This document shows, one piece after another, positions 48,634 to 59,920 of a stretch of 64,000 nt of DNA (within the stretch, counting starts at the first letter, position 1; every line of letters starts with the position of its first letter). Position numbers and translations under genes: made by a program. Origin of the DNA: Phycomyces blakesleeanus NRRL 1555(-) (Eukaryota > Mucoromycota > Mucoromycetes > Mucorales > Phycomycetaceae); assembly GCF_001638985.1 (NCBI RefSeq), contig NW_017265149.1, positions 1 through 64,000 on the forward strand, read 5' to 3'. The notes under the pieces were generated by a model. That model searched no databases and was not told the origin of the DNA. It saw only the letters and a list, made by a program, of their open reading frames with translations.

Positions 48634-51600
48634 TTAGAAAGGATCTAGCATGAAATGGTAGACTTGTCCAGCAGAGTCCTTCAGTCGGCGAACGCACGAA
48701 GGATCTGAAGAAAACGAGACAACAGATGACACTAGATTGCTGAGCTTTGGCAGGCCAAGAGGAGGTAATCCAAGTGTAGGGAAAAATGATGCTGCAGTGG
48801 CAGTAACGGCAGCAGCAGCAGCAGAAGCAGCTTTAGTCATCGCTGGATTCTTTTTGGGCCTTCTATGTAAAAGTGTAGAACGAGGAGCGGTAATGGTGGG
48901 TGTAGTAAAGGTTTTGGTGGCAGTGACGAGGGTAGGTGAAGTAGCTGTAGTGGTAGTGGCTTTTGATGTAATGGATTTTGTGGTGGTAGAAGTAGTAGAT
49001 GTAGGAACAAGAGTAGGAATTGAAGAAATAGAAGCTGTGATATTAGTATTATTATTATTAGTAGTAGAAATAGTAATAGTAGTAGTGGCGGTGGTAGTGG
49101 TAATATTAGTAGTAGCCCAAGCATGGAAGAGAGCTACGACGCGTGTGTGTCCAGCGTCGGCAGCAAGAGCTTTTGCTGTCTTTCCAACATTGTTGCAAAG
49201 TGATCGGTCCGCAGACGTCTGGAGTAAGGTGTGGACAATGTCCTGTTTGCCAGTCCAGCTCGCAAAGTGCAGGGCAGTAAACCCATTTCGATCTACCCGG
49301 TCCACATCTACACCTAACCGAATCAAGACTCGCACCAGACGACTGTAACCACAGAGTGCTGCCAGATGTAATAATGTGTGCTCATGGCAGTTTGTCAGAG
49401 AGATCTTTTCAGAACTCCATTGTTGGCATCTGTCAAGCCCAATCAATACGCCCATCATTTGATCCTCAAGGTGCCCACAGTACAGAGCCTGAGCATTGCT
49501 ATATGCTGCAGACACTGCCGCAAATGTCCTTTCTTGTGGGTATTGTTGATGATATTGTTGTTGTTGTTGTTGTGGCTGAGGCGTAGAAGAATTCTTTCGT
49601 TGTTGATTGTCAGATGTGTCCCCTTGAACGATGCGCATCGCAATCTGACGCGCATCTTCTACTTTACCCATAGTTTTGAGACCGACCACTTGAAGAGCAA
49701 GCTCCATCAAAGCACGATCGCTTTCGTCAAAATAGGTAAACAGTACAACGTCTTGTCCCTCCAACATTAATGGATGCTCCTTGAACGACACCACAACAGG
49801 GCCGGCTGTGGGTGCAGGTGGAAGGATACACAAGAGCGTATTCGGACTCCAACAGTGGGTAGGCACTGCAGGATTTTCACCAAACAAACATGTCAAACCT
49901 TCATAAAAGTTAGAACCGAGCACAGTAACTTCGGCTCCACCATATATTGGTCCTTCTGAAGGAATCAAGCGGTGCAGGCGAGGAAGCGTTACATTCGATT
50001 TTGCATCTTCGGCCGCGTGACGTTGTTGGATCTTGGCATACAAATTGTTGGCCTGCCACTGCTGCTGCTGTACACAACTTGTGTTTGTCACGCGACGACG
50101 TTGAGAAGATGGAGGGGTTTGAAATTGAGATAGGATCTGTTGTTGATGCTGTTCAGGAGGGAGAAGAGGGTGTTGAAGTATGTGTTGAGTATGCGATTTT
50201 TGCTGCTGTTGAATTTGGTGCTGGGCCTGCTGTACTTGTTGCTGTATTATTTGTACTTGTTGTTGCTGTAATTGCTGCTGTAATTGATGTTGCTGATGTG
50301 GTTGGATCTGGAGTGACGATTGGGCCTGAGCTTGAGCCTGAGCTTGTGCTTGAGCTTGTGCTTGAGCCTGAGCCTGAGCTTGTGCTTGAGCCTGAGCTTG
50401 TGCTTGTGCTTGAGCCTGAGCCTGAGCCTGAGCTTGAGCCTGAGCCTGAGCCTGTGCTTGAGCCTGAGCTTGTGCTTGTGCTTGAGCCTGTGCTTGAGCC
50501 TGTGCTTGAGCCTGTGCTTGAGCCTGTGCTTGAGCCTGAGCCTGTGCTTGAGCCTGAGCTTGTGCTTGTGCTTGAGCCTGAGCTTGTTGAGCCTGTACCT
50601 GAGCTTGAGCCTGTGCCTGAGCTTGAGCCTGTGCCTGAGCTTGAGCCTGTGCCTGAGCTTGAGCCTGTGCCTGTGCCTGAGCTTGAGCCTGTGCCTGAGC
50701 TTGAGCTTGGGCCTGAGCCTGAGCGTGTGCTTGAGCTTGAGCTTGAGCTTGAGCCTGAGCGTGAGCCTGAGCGTGGGCCTGTGCTTGAGCTTGAGCTTGA
50801 GCGTGAGATTGAGCCTGAATTTGATGATGTGACTGATGCTGCTGTTGAATATGCGTCTGCTGTTGTATTTGCTGAATATGTTGTTGCTGTGGTGTCAGTA
50901 GATGCTCTATTGAAATCTCGTTTGTGTTAAAGAAATCAAACATGGTTCCTTCTGTCATCGAATCGAAAGTAGACAGCTGCAGATTTGCATTCAAAGTCGG
51001 AGTGGATGTTTGTTCCTGTGCGACTGGTGAAGGTGTTTGATCATAATCTTTTGTTTCTGGACTATTTACAGTTTCTTCGAGTTGAGAGGCAGGGGTGGCA
51101 GGTGTTGATGCTACAGGACTAGAGACACCTGAATCTGTATCTGCCCCTCCTTCTTGTTGAAGACTAGGGTTTCCTCCACTTCCAGCTCCAGCTCCACCTC
51201 CACCTCCTCCAGCAGCAAACTTTCGTTTCGGGTTTTCTTCGGCTGGTGATGATTCTAAATCAGTTCGAAGACGTTTGCGAGTAGAGGTAGTCGAATTGGT
51301 TGCAGTAGATATTGTGGTGCCCGTTGTAGGTTGAATCTTTGAGCTTTTGTGGTCATCGGTGATCATTATGGGAGGTGATCTTCCGGTAGCAATTACATGG
51401 TTGTGATAATCCTTAACTGTAAAGACCACTCTGAAACCCACCTTTTCGCTATGGTGACGACAATAACAAGTTATTCGAGTGGGAAGAGTAGCCTCTCCTC
51501 CACGAAAATCAATAGTCTCACTACAGTTGAATAGTAAGATCTTGCGTCGTTCTAAATTCATTACTTCTTCATCGTTTAGGTCAGGAAGATCGTTGGCAAA

Positions 51601-53141
51601 TAAGGCAGCCAATTTCGCAGCGCCACCTTCTTTGTTAGCTGCTCTGGCTGCCTTGTTGTCTCTTTTACGTTTCAGTCTTTTCCGCTATTCAAAAAAGCAA
51701 ATAAAAATTACTTATAAATAATAGCCCAAGAAAAAAGAGAGAGAGAAAAAGCAAACAAGAATAACAACAATATTTGCCGTACCTCGCGATGAACACAACT
51801 TGCACACATAATAATCTCTTTGTCTTCATGGCTGTCACACACCACGGCGGCTTCGAGTCGGAGAACATCAGACTCAGACAAGGTAGATCGATCTTCAGTA
51901 TGTTTTGGATGTTTACGTTTCAGCTTGTCTTTGGCTACCAGGTGTTCAGGCAAATGCAGACTTGGCCAATGAGTGGCCAAATCGCCTGCAGTGTTGACTA
52001 GCTGAATGCAAATTTTGATCTGTGTTTCTACACGACTTTTTGCACCCTTCCCAGGCAACCCAAGCACGCGAATCTGCCAGGGAGCTTCAATTTTTGTCCT
52101 TTAATCGGTGTGTGTGTATGATATCAGATACAGAGCAAGGTATTTTATTATATATATATTAGACTTACATCATAGAATCTTCAAGTGCGGGGTCCAGTAC
52201 AAGTTTGGTGGGTGGGGTATACATGGACTGCGATGCATCATCTTCTTTAGGACCAAGTTGACTATTCACAAGTTAGTCGGGTTTCCAAGAATTTTAAGAC
52301 TCTTAAGAGTCTCTTAGTTTACATATTTATACTCATGTATATATGCATTTACCCGTTAAGAGCTGTTTGTGCAAGGAAGTCTTCAAAATTGAGGAAATTA
52401 CGAGCCAAGATAGGAATGGCATGTAGCAAAGGATTCACGAATACCTATACATTCAATTCAATCTGTTTTTTTGAGAAAAAAAAAAGAGATCGCAAATTCT
52501 TCTTATTCTTCTTCTTATTCTTCGTCACCGTCTTCTTTTACATATAAAGTATATAGAGAGATTTTTAAAAAAAGATATTTTTTTTCTTACGTTCAGGAGA
52601 GATGAATGGCTAGTATCTTTTTGCTTCTGTTTCGGTTCTCCCTTCTTGGTCTCTGAATCTTCTGTTTCGCAAGGAGTTTCCTGAAGGTGTGGTGGATAAT
52701 CCATAAACTGAGCATCATTTAAATGTTCAGGTTCTTGTTTAATTTGATTTTGAGACATCAACTGTGATGGATCTATACCTAAATATGAATTTATATATAC
52801 ATATATAAAATATTAAAAGGTAAGAACTATGTGAATACATATGCGTATGTAAGATTATAATTATATAACACACTACTCCTTCAAAAGCAAATCATTATTC
52901 TCTTCTTTTTGTTTGTTTTACCCATAGTGGCAGGTTCAAGCTTGTTGAACTGAAGTTGTTGTGCATTGTATTCGGCCACTTGGTTGAGAAACAGATCCAT
53001 AACTTCATCGCCATGTTCGTTCATTGGGATCTCGGACGAATCAAGAGCCAAGATATTCCGCTCAGATGAATCCAATAAAGACAGGTCACCATCTGTGTTT
53101 AAAAGGTCCTGCTTGTCGGATGACTTGAGGGGAAGTGACAT
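48634..53141 (-). CDS. Mga2/Spt23-like IPT-ankyrin transcription factor
   Basis: Six exons (53141-52922, 52778-52591, 52444-52353, 52261-52169, 52098-51783, 51684-48634) encode 1319 residues. The conserved DNA-binding-like region spans about 180-380: APWQIRVLGLPGKGAKSRVETQIKI, IIMCASCVHRERKRLKRKRD and ITCYCRHHSEKVGFRVVFTVKD. Then come a Ser/Pro-rich region, a Gln/His tract, an alternating Ala-Gln tract at about 594-757, an IPT/TIG fold at about 866-940 (IPSEGPIYGGAEVTVLGSNF) and ankyrin repeats at about 1068-1155 (HTLLHLAALCGY, GFTALHFASWTG). A long Thr-rich stretch precedes the stop. Yeast Mga2/Spt23 are ER-anchored by a C-terminal helix and released by the proteasome to activate fatty-acid desaturase genes. 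No such helix follows the ankyrins here, so this protein may be constitutively soluble, or a missing 3' exon was not found. Confidence 0.85.
50324..50815 (-). repeat. Coding hexanucleotide repeat, (Ala-Gln)n
   Basis: About 490 bases of GCYCAG-type hexamers on the minus strand, with synonymous changes (GCT/GCC/GCA, CAA/CAG) and a few GCN-CAC and single-base interruptions. It encodes alternating Ala-Gln with rare His, Val or Gln-Gln. Codon mixing implies selection on the dipeptide pattern or an old expansion homogenised by unequal exchange. Confidence 0.95.
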
Positions 53142-55296
53142 GGCGCAAGGGCTCCAATAAAATAAAAAGAAGGAGTATTAGGGGGAGGAAGAAGGAGGAG
53201 GGAAGGGAAGGGAAGGAGGGAGAGAAGGGAGGAAGAAAAATATATACGTAATAGAACTCAGGTTCTTTCTCCTATGTGATTGGCTAACTAGCTTTCAAGT
53301 GTGGGGATAGGATAGGCTTTATTTATTTTTTGAAGGAGGGGAGAACAAGAACAAGAAGAACAACAATGGCGGACCTTTATTGGTGTTCAATATTCTATTT
53401 GCACGCGGATCTCGTTTATCCGCTTGTCAACGTCACTCAATTTTTATGTATAAATATCTACTATACATATATACATATATATATTTAGCCTTTTTTTTTT
53501 TACCTCTGTAGTGATAAAAATTGTGAAGGGTTCAATTTACCAAAAAAATTGATGGTTTTTTGTGTTGTGTTGTAAATACAGTACATATACCTTTGTAGTA
53601 TAAAAACAGGCAACATCTTGTTGTGATTGGTGCTGAAGTTAAAGGTTAATTCTACACTTTATTTTTATTTTGGTTATCCATTCAGCGATTTCTATTAATC
53701 TTTAAAAGATAAGCAACTGTGATTAATTAGCCTTTGATCTCCCACTCTTCACCAAGTTGCTTGACTATATATAAAGACCTACAGCTTGTAGAATGTAAGT
53801 AGACAATATTATTGTAAATTAAATAATTAAAATGTCGTAAAAATGGGAACTTTTAAGTGGTGTACAAGAGAAAAGAAAATATATATAAGAAAAAAACACT
53901 TGTATTCCCAACTGCAGGATTTGTTTCATACTATATACGCTTATAAATATATAAATATTTACGTTTTTATATGCATATTTTTATCCGATAAAAAAAGGTT
54001 TGTTATTTAAATATTTGTATATATATATATATCTTTTGAAGCTTAAGAAGATTTAACATCAAATGGAGTGACATGGGAGAAATGAATTTGTATGGTATAT
54101 TGAATGTTAGTATATCTGAAAGCCGATGTCTTTCTTTTCCTTTCTCACTTTTACTGAGATCTATGAATATCCAAAAAGCACATCTTTTTACAAACTAATC
54201 TTTGTGCAGATATACACTACCACTATTTAGCTATGTAATACAGGTAGCTTGTTTACTTAAAGAAAGAATCTCAGATTCATAAATTTTTGGGCCATGCGTT
54301 TTTTTTAAAAAAATATATATAGTATATGTATGTATCTATGTATGTATGTGTCTTTGTGTGGAGATTTCATCTCATAGATTGGAATTACAGCTTTATAATG
54401 AACTTAACCACGCATTTTAATAATTTTATTATCAAATACTTATATGTGCGCTTCTACAACACTGTTAACTTTGCGTAGTAAATTAATCTATTGTATAGTA
54501 CCTTATAAGTGGCTGTCTTCATCTTATCGTAATCTCTGAATGGTAGTGTATACTATGAAACGTCAAATATCAAGAGATAATCAGTGATACTCATGTAATC
54601 AAGATCCTACAAGTTACAGTTTTTTTTTCAAGATAAGATATAGATGGGTTTAAATGCCCAAAATGTTTGTGAGATAGGAAAAATATAACAGGGATAAAAT
54701 TAAACTTGCAAAATACCAGGCTTCAAGAAGTCAATAAAATTTAAAAGATCAACAAATAAAAATGAAAAGTAAAAGAGCAAATTTGCAGTCATTATTCTTA
54801 AGCCTAAATATTTAAAGAATTCACTGTCCTCCTTTTATATAATGCTTATTACTAAACATATGCGTATAGCACAATTCACCAATAATTACAAATATCAGGT
54901 ATCTTAAAGATTACATTTGTTAGGGCATTACATTCTTTCAGTAAGTTGGTAAATTTCTTTGATATTATTTTGTACTGCGTAAGGGATAAGGCGAAATACT
55001 TTGTATTGATCACAGAGAGATGATGAAACGAAAGTGGGATATTCAAAAGGTGCTTTTACTTTTGAGCTACAATACCAAAGCAAAATATGAAAAATATAAA
55101 TAAATAGGTGGGTTAACACCAAGGATAACCATGGTGAAATAGAGCAATATATTGAAGTATTTTATATTTATATGTAAGTCTATTACCCGACGTATCAAGA
55201 TAATGAATGTATTTTTGTAGCATTCTTTTTTCAAAAAAAAAAACGTATATATCATAAAAACCAGGTATTCATTAATTTAACATTTATATGATAAGC
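53142..55296. other. 2.2-kb spacer without genes
   Basis: Contains the promoter of the Mga2/Spt23-like gene (purine-rich GGAAGG tract at 53187-53236) and the CTC1 3' region. The remainder is AT-rich with no coding signal. The ORFs at 54928-55255 on the minus strand are hydrophobic AT artefacts. Confidence 0.6.
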
Positions 55297-58200
55297 CTAG
55301 CTCAAATCCGTATTCATGAGCGACTGTACATACTCGGATAGATTTGTTATTGGCTCAAGGTGAACAGTTTTAATCATACGAGAAAAATAAAAACCTGGTA
55401 GACCTTCCATATCACCGTTAGTAAGAAAATATCCATAAACCCAATATCTTCCAGGCGTGTTATTTTTTAAGCAGAGCTTTTCGAGTTGACTTTGCTCCTG
55501 GTATTTATCCAGTGAATTGTATGAGAATGGTTCACCAGATGAGAAAACCTGCTGCTTAATATTGTTTCGTTGGGATTGACTACATCCCCATAATAAGAAT
55601 AGCAAGCTTTCATCTTCAGTATATGACAAACAGGCAGCTGTTCCATCGCGAACCTCAAGGGTCATTTTAACCTTAAATACAGCTCTAGCATCATCACACA
55701 GACCTCCGCACTTGTCTGCCATAGCACATAGTCCACAAGTCTTGCATATCCATTGCATGTGTAGCTTTAGCAGTTTGATATGACACACGGCCTTGAACAA
55801 CCGCCTTTGCTCTGGTACTGATTCACCCAGCATATACGTCGGAATATCTTGGTCAACTGATATGTTAAGATCTTGAGAAGTCTCAATTAATGTGAAATAT
55901 GTGCAGGTTGTCCCAAAGCCATATATTACACTTCCTTGCCTTTTAGGTTTTAGGCCTAAATTAGTGAATAAAACAACTGATCCAGGAATGACACCCAACG
56001 GCATGATCTGTAATCCCAGGTTTATATATATGTCAAAGGTACTCAATCCAGATCTTAAGCGGACCAGAATGCTGTGCGAGGTCATTTGAGGGCATCCTAC
56101 ACGATGTGTCTTGTAAAGCTCCCATATTCGCTGTCTGTTCTCTGGCATTAAACTGTCTCGGCTCGAAACATACTCTTTGTATACCACCAATCCTATTAAA
56201 TTTATTGTTTTCTGAATGTGCTTGCCACTGTACTCAGAATTGTACTGCGCTGATATTTTCTGAATTCCTTTAACGTCGTATATCTTTGGTACTTTAAAGT
56301 GTAAGATTGGATTCAACACAGGTACAATATGTATCTTGGATGTATTCGTAGCGATTGGTACAATTTTCATTTTTGAGCCGACTCTCCAGAGAGACTGTCT
56401 AGGGTTTTTATATGAGCTGGCCATCCATCTTCCTATATGGAATTGAGCTAATTGATAAAGGCTGTCTCTTTCTGAGCTTAATACAAGTGTAACAAAGTGC
56501 GGGGAGACAGTTTGGCAAGTAGAGTCTGGATGAATAACATCATAACATATAGCAATAATATGGCTTTCCAAAACAACAGTATTCTTTGAAGAAAAAACCG
56601 CACGAGTAGGTTGGATATTTCGAATATGTAAAATAGTCAAGACATCATCTTTTTCTTCAGCTTTAAAGTGGTCAAGGAACGAGTTTATCACCGACGCATC
56701 AGGCAAGTTTGTTAACAAGTGAGACTGCCCAGTAAAAAGGATATCAACATCTTCTATATAGCATGTTAAGTAAATATTTTCTGTTTTGCACGCGTTCCCA
56801 CTGGAGTTTTTGAAAGAGGTTTCTTCGTTGATGTAATCAAATCGTCGGATAATACAAAGTGTCTCAATCAAGATAATGTCCCTTGAATGGTCCTTAGGGT
56901 AAACTACCAACAGCGGAATATATCCTGTACCATCCTTTAAGCAGAGCTGTCCGTCTGAAAACGCATCCACTACACCTATGATAGGACAATCTTCAAATGA
57001 AGCATGCTGAATATTCAGATCACTCAGGGGAGGACTGTATTTGCTTTGAGATTTTTGAGATCCAAGCTTTTTTAATTTTTCAATTGAAGGGTAAGTCTGC
57101 AAGGAAAATTTGGCGTTTCTGGATGAAGGGACGGCGTTACAGAATTGGTTGAATTCCAAAAAGCTAGTAAACCTAGATAATTTCTGGTCCGCGGCTTCAT
57201 TATGATCTTGAGAGAGCAGAGTTGATGCATAATTTTGTGTTGCTTGGAGTAGTGCATTCGGAGACATAGAAATACTCATAAAAAGCTGATAATAATATAA
57301 TGTCCATTTGAATTCGAGCGTCTGTAAAAGTTGCATAAAATTCATATTTTCATCAAAGCTTGATTGATCAAGGCTATTCATAGAGCATGCCTTCATATCT
57401 AAGGGAATTTCACTGGCAGTCGTATATATTGGGATACTCAATATTTCGATACGAGATCGTGGGCAAGCTATCAGAAACGAGTAGGTCTTTGGCGCATCTG
57501 AAGAGAATGGCGATTTCCAATGGTTGTTTAGTAAAAGACTATTGTCCGCTTGAATTTGAACTGAGTGTATATGATGTAGACGAATTCTTGTTTTGGGATG
57601 ACAAGGCAAAGATAAACGTGCTGAATGAAATAAGCAAAGTGTATACTGATGATCTATTTCATATATTCCCAATACACTATCAATTGCCCGTGTAATTACT
57701 CCTTCGTATGTATGTGAGTCATCTGCATCACTTTTGAGCCACACGGCAGGCGGAAAAACTGAAGTATGTTCCGTTAGCGATGGGATTCGAGCAGCAGCAT
57801 TTTCCAAGATCTGTCCTTGATATTGAGTTATACAGAAATACTTCGACTGGATAGGTATGTAGCGTAAAATTCCGCGCTTGGTTTGATTGAGCGCCAAGGT
57901 GGCCACCTGGACATCCGAAAATACATAATAATTTCCAATCCGAAAATCCCAGTAATATTTGATAAACTCTTTTCCAAGGAACCAAACACAAAGTGTATAG
58001 TCTTCATCCTCGAGTTCAACAAAATAACATGGAATACTACCAGCCTTTCTTTGGTAGACGCCCGATATTGCGCTAACTTTCCCTGAAATATTCAATACTG
58101 CAAGTTGATTCGATTTCCTTAATTGTAACGGTCGATAGATAATGCTATCATTAAGCAATTTTTGACATCGCGCTGTGTGTTTTTGCATGATTACATCCAA

Positions 58201-58494
58201 TCCGTCAAGGCAGCTTGGATCCCAAATGAATCCCACAAACACACTACCGTCTGTCAATATTGTCCAGGTCCATTGGCGTAAACACACGATTTGATTGTTT
58301 GAATAAGGATTAATTTGATCTACTTGACATTTGACATTTTGATGGGTAGTTGGATCGACCAGTTGAATTATTGGACAGGAAAAATTATTATCATTTGGGA
58401 CGATCTGGATCCTAGCCACAATATAAGCCTTTGAAAGTGAGGAAGACGTGCTTTGGTTTTGTGCGAGAAGCTCATGCACTAATTGTATAATCAT
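55297..58494 (-). CDS. CTC1: CST complex subunit Ctc1
   Basis: A single exon encodes 1065 residues; no introns, unlike its neighbours. The protein is a chain of OB folds. Family-like landmarks are LGIYEIDHQYTLCLFHSARL in the middle, DGQLCLKDGTGYIPLLVVYP, and a C-terminal zinc-ribbon OB domain at about residues 915-1010 (MQWICKTCGLC, KCGGLC, then LEVRDGTAACLSYTED), which parallels the last OB folds of animal and plant CTC1. By family, Ctc1 with Stn1 and Ten1 binds telomeric single-stranded DNA and recruits DNA polymerase alpha-primase. Yeasts use Cdc13 in this role. The start is the first ATG; an alternative downstream start is unlikely because the N-terminal segment is coding-like. Confidence 0.8.
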   Translation of the reverse strand: MIIQLVHELLAQNQSTSSSLSKAYIVARIQIVPNDNNFSCPIIQLVDPTTHQNVKCQVDQINPYSNNQIVCLRQWTWTILTDGSVFVGFIWDPSCLDGLDVIMQKHTARCQKLLNDSIIYRPLQLRKSNQLAVLNISGKVSAISGVYQRKAGSIPCYFVELEDEDYTLCVWFLGKEFIKYYWDFRIGNYYVFSDVQVATLALNQTKRGILRYIPIQSKYFCITQYQGQILENAAARIPSLTEHTSVFPPAVWLKSDADDSHTYEGVITRAIDSVLGIYEIDHQYTLCLFHSARLSLPCHPKTRIRLHHIHSVQIQADNSLLLNNHWKSPFSSDAPKTYSFLIACPRSRIEILSIPIYTTASEIPLDMKACSMNSLDQSSFDENMNFMQLLQTLEFKWTLYYYQLFMSISMSPNALLQATQNYASTLLSQDHNEAADQKLSRFTSFLEFNQFCNAVPSSRNAKFSLQTYPSIEKLKKLGSQKSQSKYSPPLSDLNIQHASFEDCPIIGVVDAFSDGQLCLKDGTGYIPLLVVYPKDHSRDIILIETLCIIRRFDYINEETSFKNSSGNACKTENIYLTCYIEDVDILFTGQSHLLTNLPDASVINSFLDHFKAEEKDDVLTILHIRNIQPTRAVFSSKNTVVLESHIIAICYDVIHPDSTCQTVSPHFVTLVLSSERDSLYQLAQFHIGRWMASSYKNPRQSLWRVGSKMKIVPIATNTSKIHIVPVLNPILHFKVPKIYDVKGIQKISAQYNSEYSGKHIQKTINLIGLVVYKEYVSSRDSLMPENRQRIWELYKTHRVGCPQMTSHSILVRLRSGLSTFDIYINLGLQIMPLGVIPGSVVLFTNLGLKPKRQGSVIYGFGTTCTYFTLIETSQDLNISVDQDIPTYMLGESVPEQRRLFKAVCHIKLLKLHMQWICKTCGLCAMADKCGGLCDDARAVFKVKMTLEVRDGTAACLSYTEDESLLFLLWGCSQSQRNNIKQQVFSSGEPFSYNSLDKYQEQSQLEKLCLKNNTPGRYWVYGYFLTNGDMEGLPGFYFSRMIKTVHLEPITNLSEYVQSLMNTDLS

Positions 58495-59920
58495 TGATCA
58501 ATCTTGGGTTCTTGTTTGTTGAGAGACTTAAATGGTTGGTATCAGTTGAAAAGCAAAATAAATTTAACACCCGGGAATCGTGCTTAAGTAAAACGTTAAG
58601 CTATAAGTTTTTCAACCTGAAATTGAGATTACTCTAAAAAACAATTAGACAACTGAGATTTTTAATTTTATTTTGATGTTCGCCAGCAAACGCGGTTAAA
58701 TATTGTTAATTCAACCAGATACAGTTGGTGTGGACAGATTAAAAAGATCAAAACAAAGATCAAAGTAAGATTAGCCAATAAGATTATTTTATAGTCTTCC
58801 GCAAACTGCAATATTGGGCAAAGGGATTTATTTTTATAAAAATGTTTGATGCAAATATATGTATTGATGGATAAGGAGGAAAACATATGAATAAGGTTAG
58901 GGAAGTAGGGATATATGATACAAAGACTAGTAACACAGTAAGAATGTGGATGGTAGTAACAAGGGGTTTTCTCAATTTGACACAGTCAATTCTAAGTAAC
59001 CAGAACGGTCGATATCATTTGCAACATAGCCGGAAGTTACAGAAAAAGGTCGACCTTTTATTCAAATCTGTATTATTATTGGAATATACCACTCGCATAC
59101 ATGGCTGGACTATCTTATTAAGGCGCTACTTTATTTTTATATTGTCCATTGAAAATAAATCGATATCATATGTAATACTTTAGCCGATCTACAACTGATC
59201 CATACCTTATTTAACTACGAAACGTTGGATATCAAGAGTAGTAACTGTAATTTTATTCGCTTTTTTGGCTCGAGATAGCCCATCTTCCGGACCAGCTCAA
59301 AGTCCCAAATTTTTCTATCAGGACAATATTGAATCTATAATAGTATCAGCAAATATTCCATCAAGATTTTCCTTTGGTGTAAAAAGTCTAAAAGTTGAAA
59401 AAAGTAACGTTATTATTAATCAACCAGAACTTCAAAATACTGCATATCATACTCATATATTTACTTTGTCTACCTTGAGACTCTTATGGTCAGTCACAAA
59501 ATAAAAGTCAAAAAAAATGTATTTTTATATTACACTTACCTTTGGCACACTAAAGTATAAGTCTTTGAGGAGTGGTATGATCCAAATAAATATAAAAATG
59601 GTAAGCTGCAATCTAGTCATTGTATCATATATAAAACTGGTCTGTGCTCATTCATCATGTACTGAAAGATATCAGAGAGAAAGAAATAGCTGTATATGCG
59701 CTAGTTTTATTACCATGGCCCTTTTGAAAATCTATTGTCAAAGTCAGGATCACAGGGCAGACTCATATTCGGCTAACATTACCATTATCGCTAAAGCGGG
59801 TTACCAAATCTCTAAACAGAATAGCCTCATTTAGAAAATTTCTGTAACCGCTGGGCAAAAATAAGACAAGTAGTTGGCTTGCAGACTGATGCATCTCATG
59901 AGATATAATCCTTTCAGATC
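58495..59920. promoter_or_regulatory. Divergent intergenic region CTC1/UNC79-like
   Basis: 1.4 kb between two divergent genes. ORFs at 58887-59183, 59265-59504 and 59517-59834 lack motifs and do not splice together convincingly. No specific sites recognised. Confidence 0.5.

Noticed and set aside
48737..49348. Plus-strand 203-residue Val-rich ORF
   Set aside because: Antisense shadow of the Thr-rich C-terminus and ankyrin region of the Mga2/Spt23-like gene.
49947..50930. Long plus-strand ORFs of 327 and 170 residues opposite the Ala-Gln tract
   Set aside because: They are antisense products of the hexamer repeat, with Glu-Pro-Leu or Leu-Ser-Cys monotony and no domains; the minus-strand gene explains the region.
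58887..59834. Three plus-strand ORFs upstream of the UNC79-like gene as extra exons
   Set aside because: AT-driven composition and no in-frame splice path into the ATG at 59921, which has its own good coding context.
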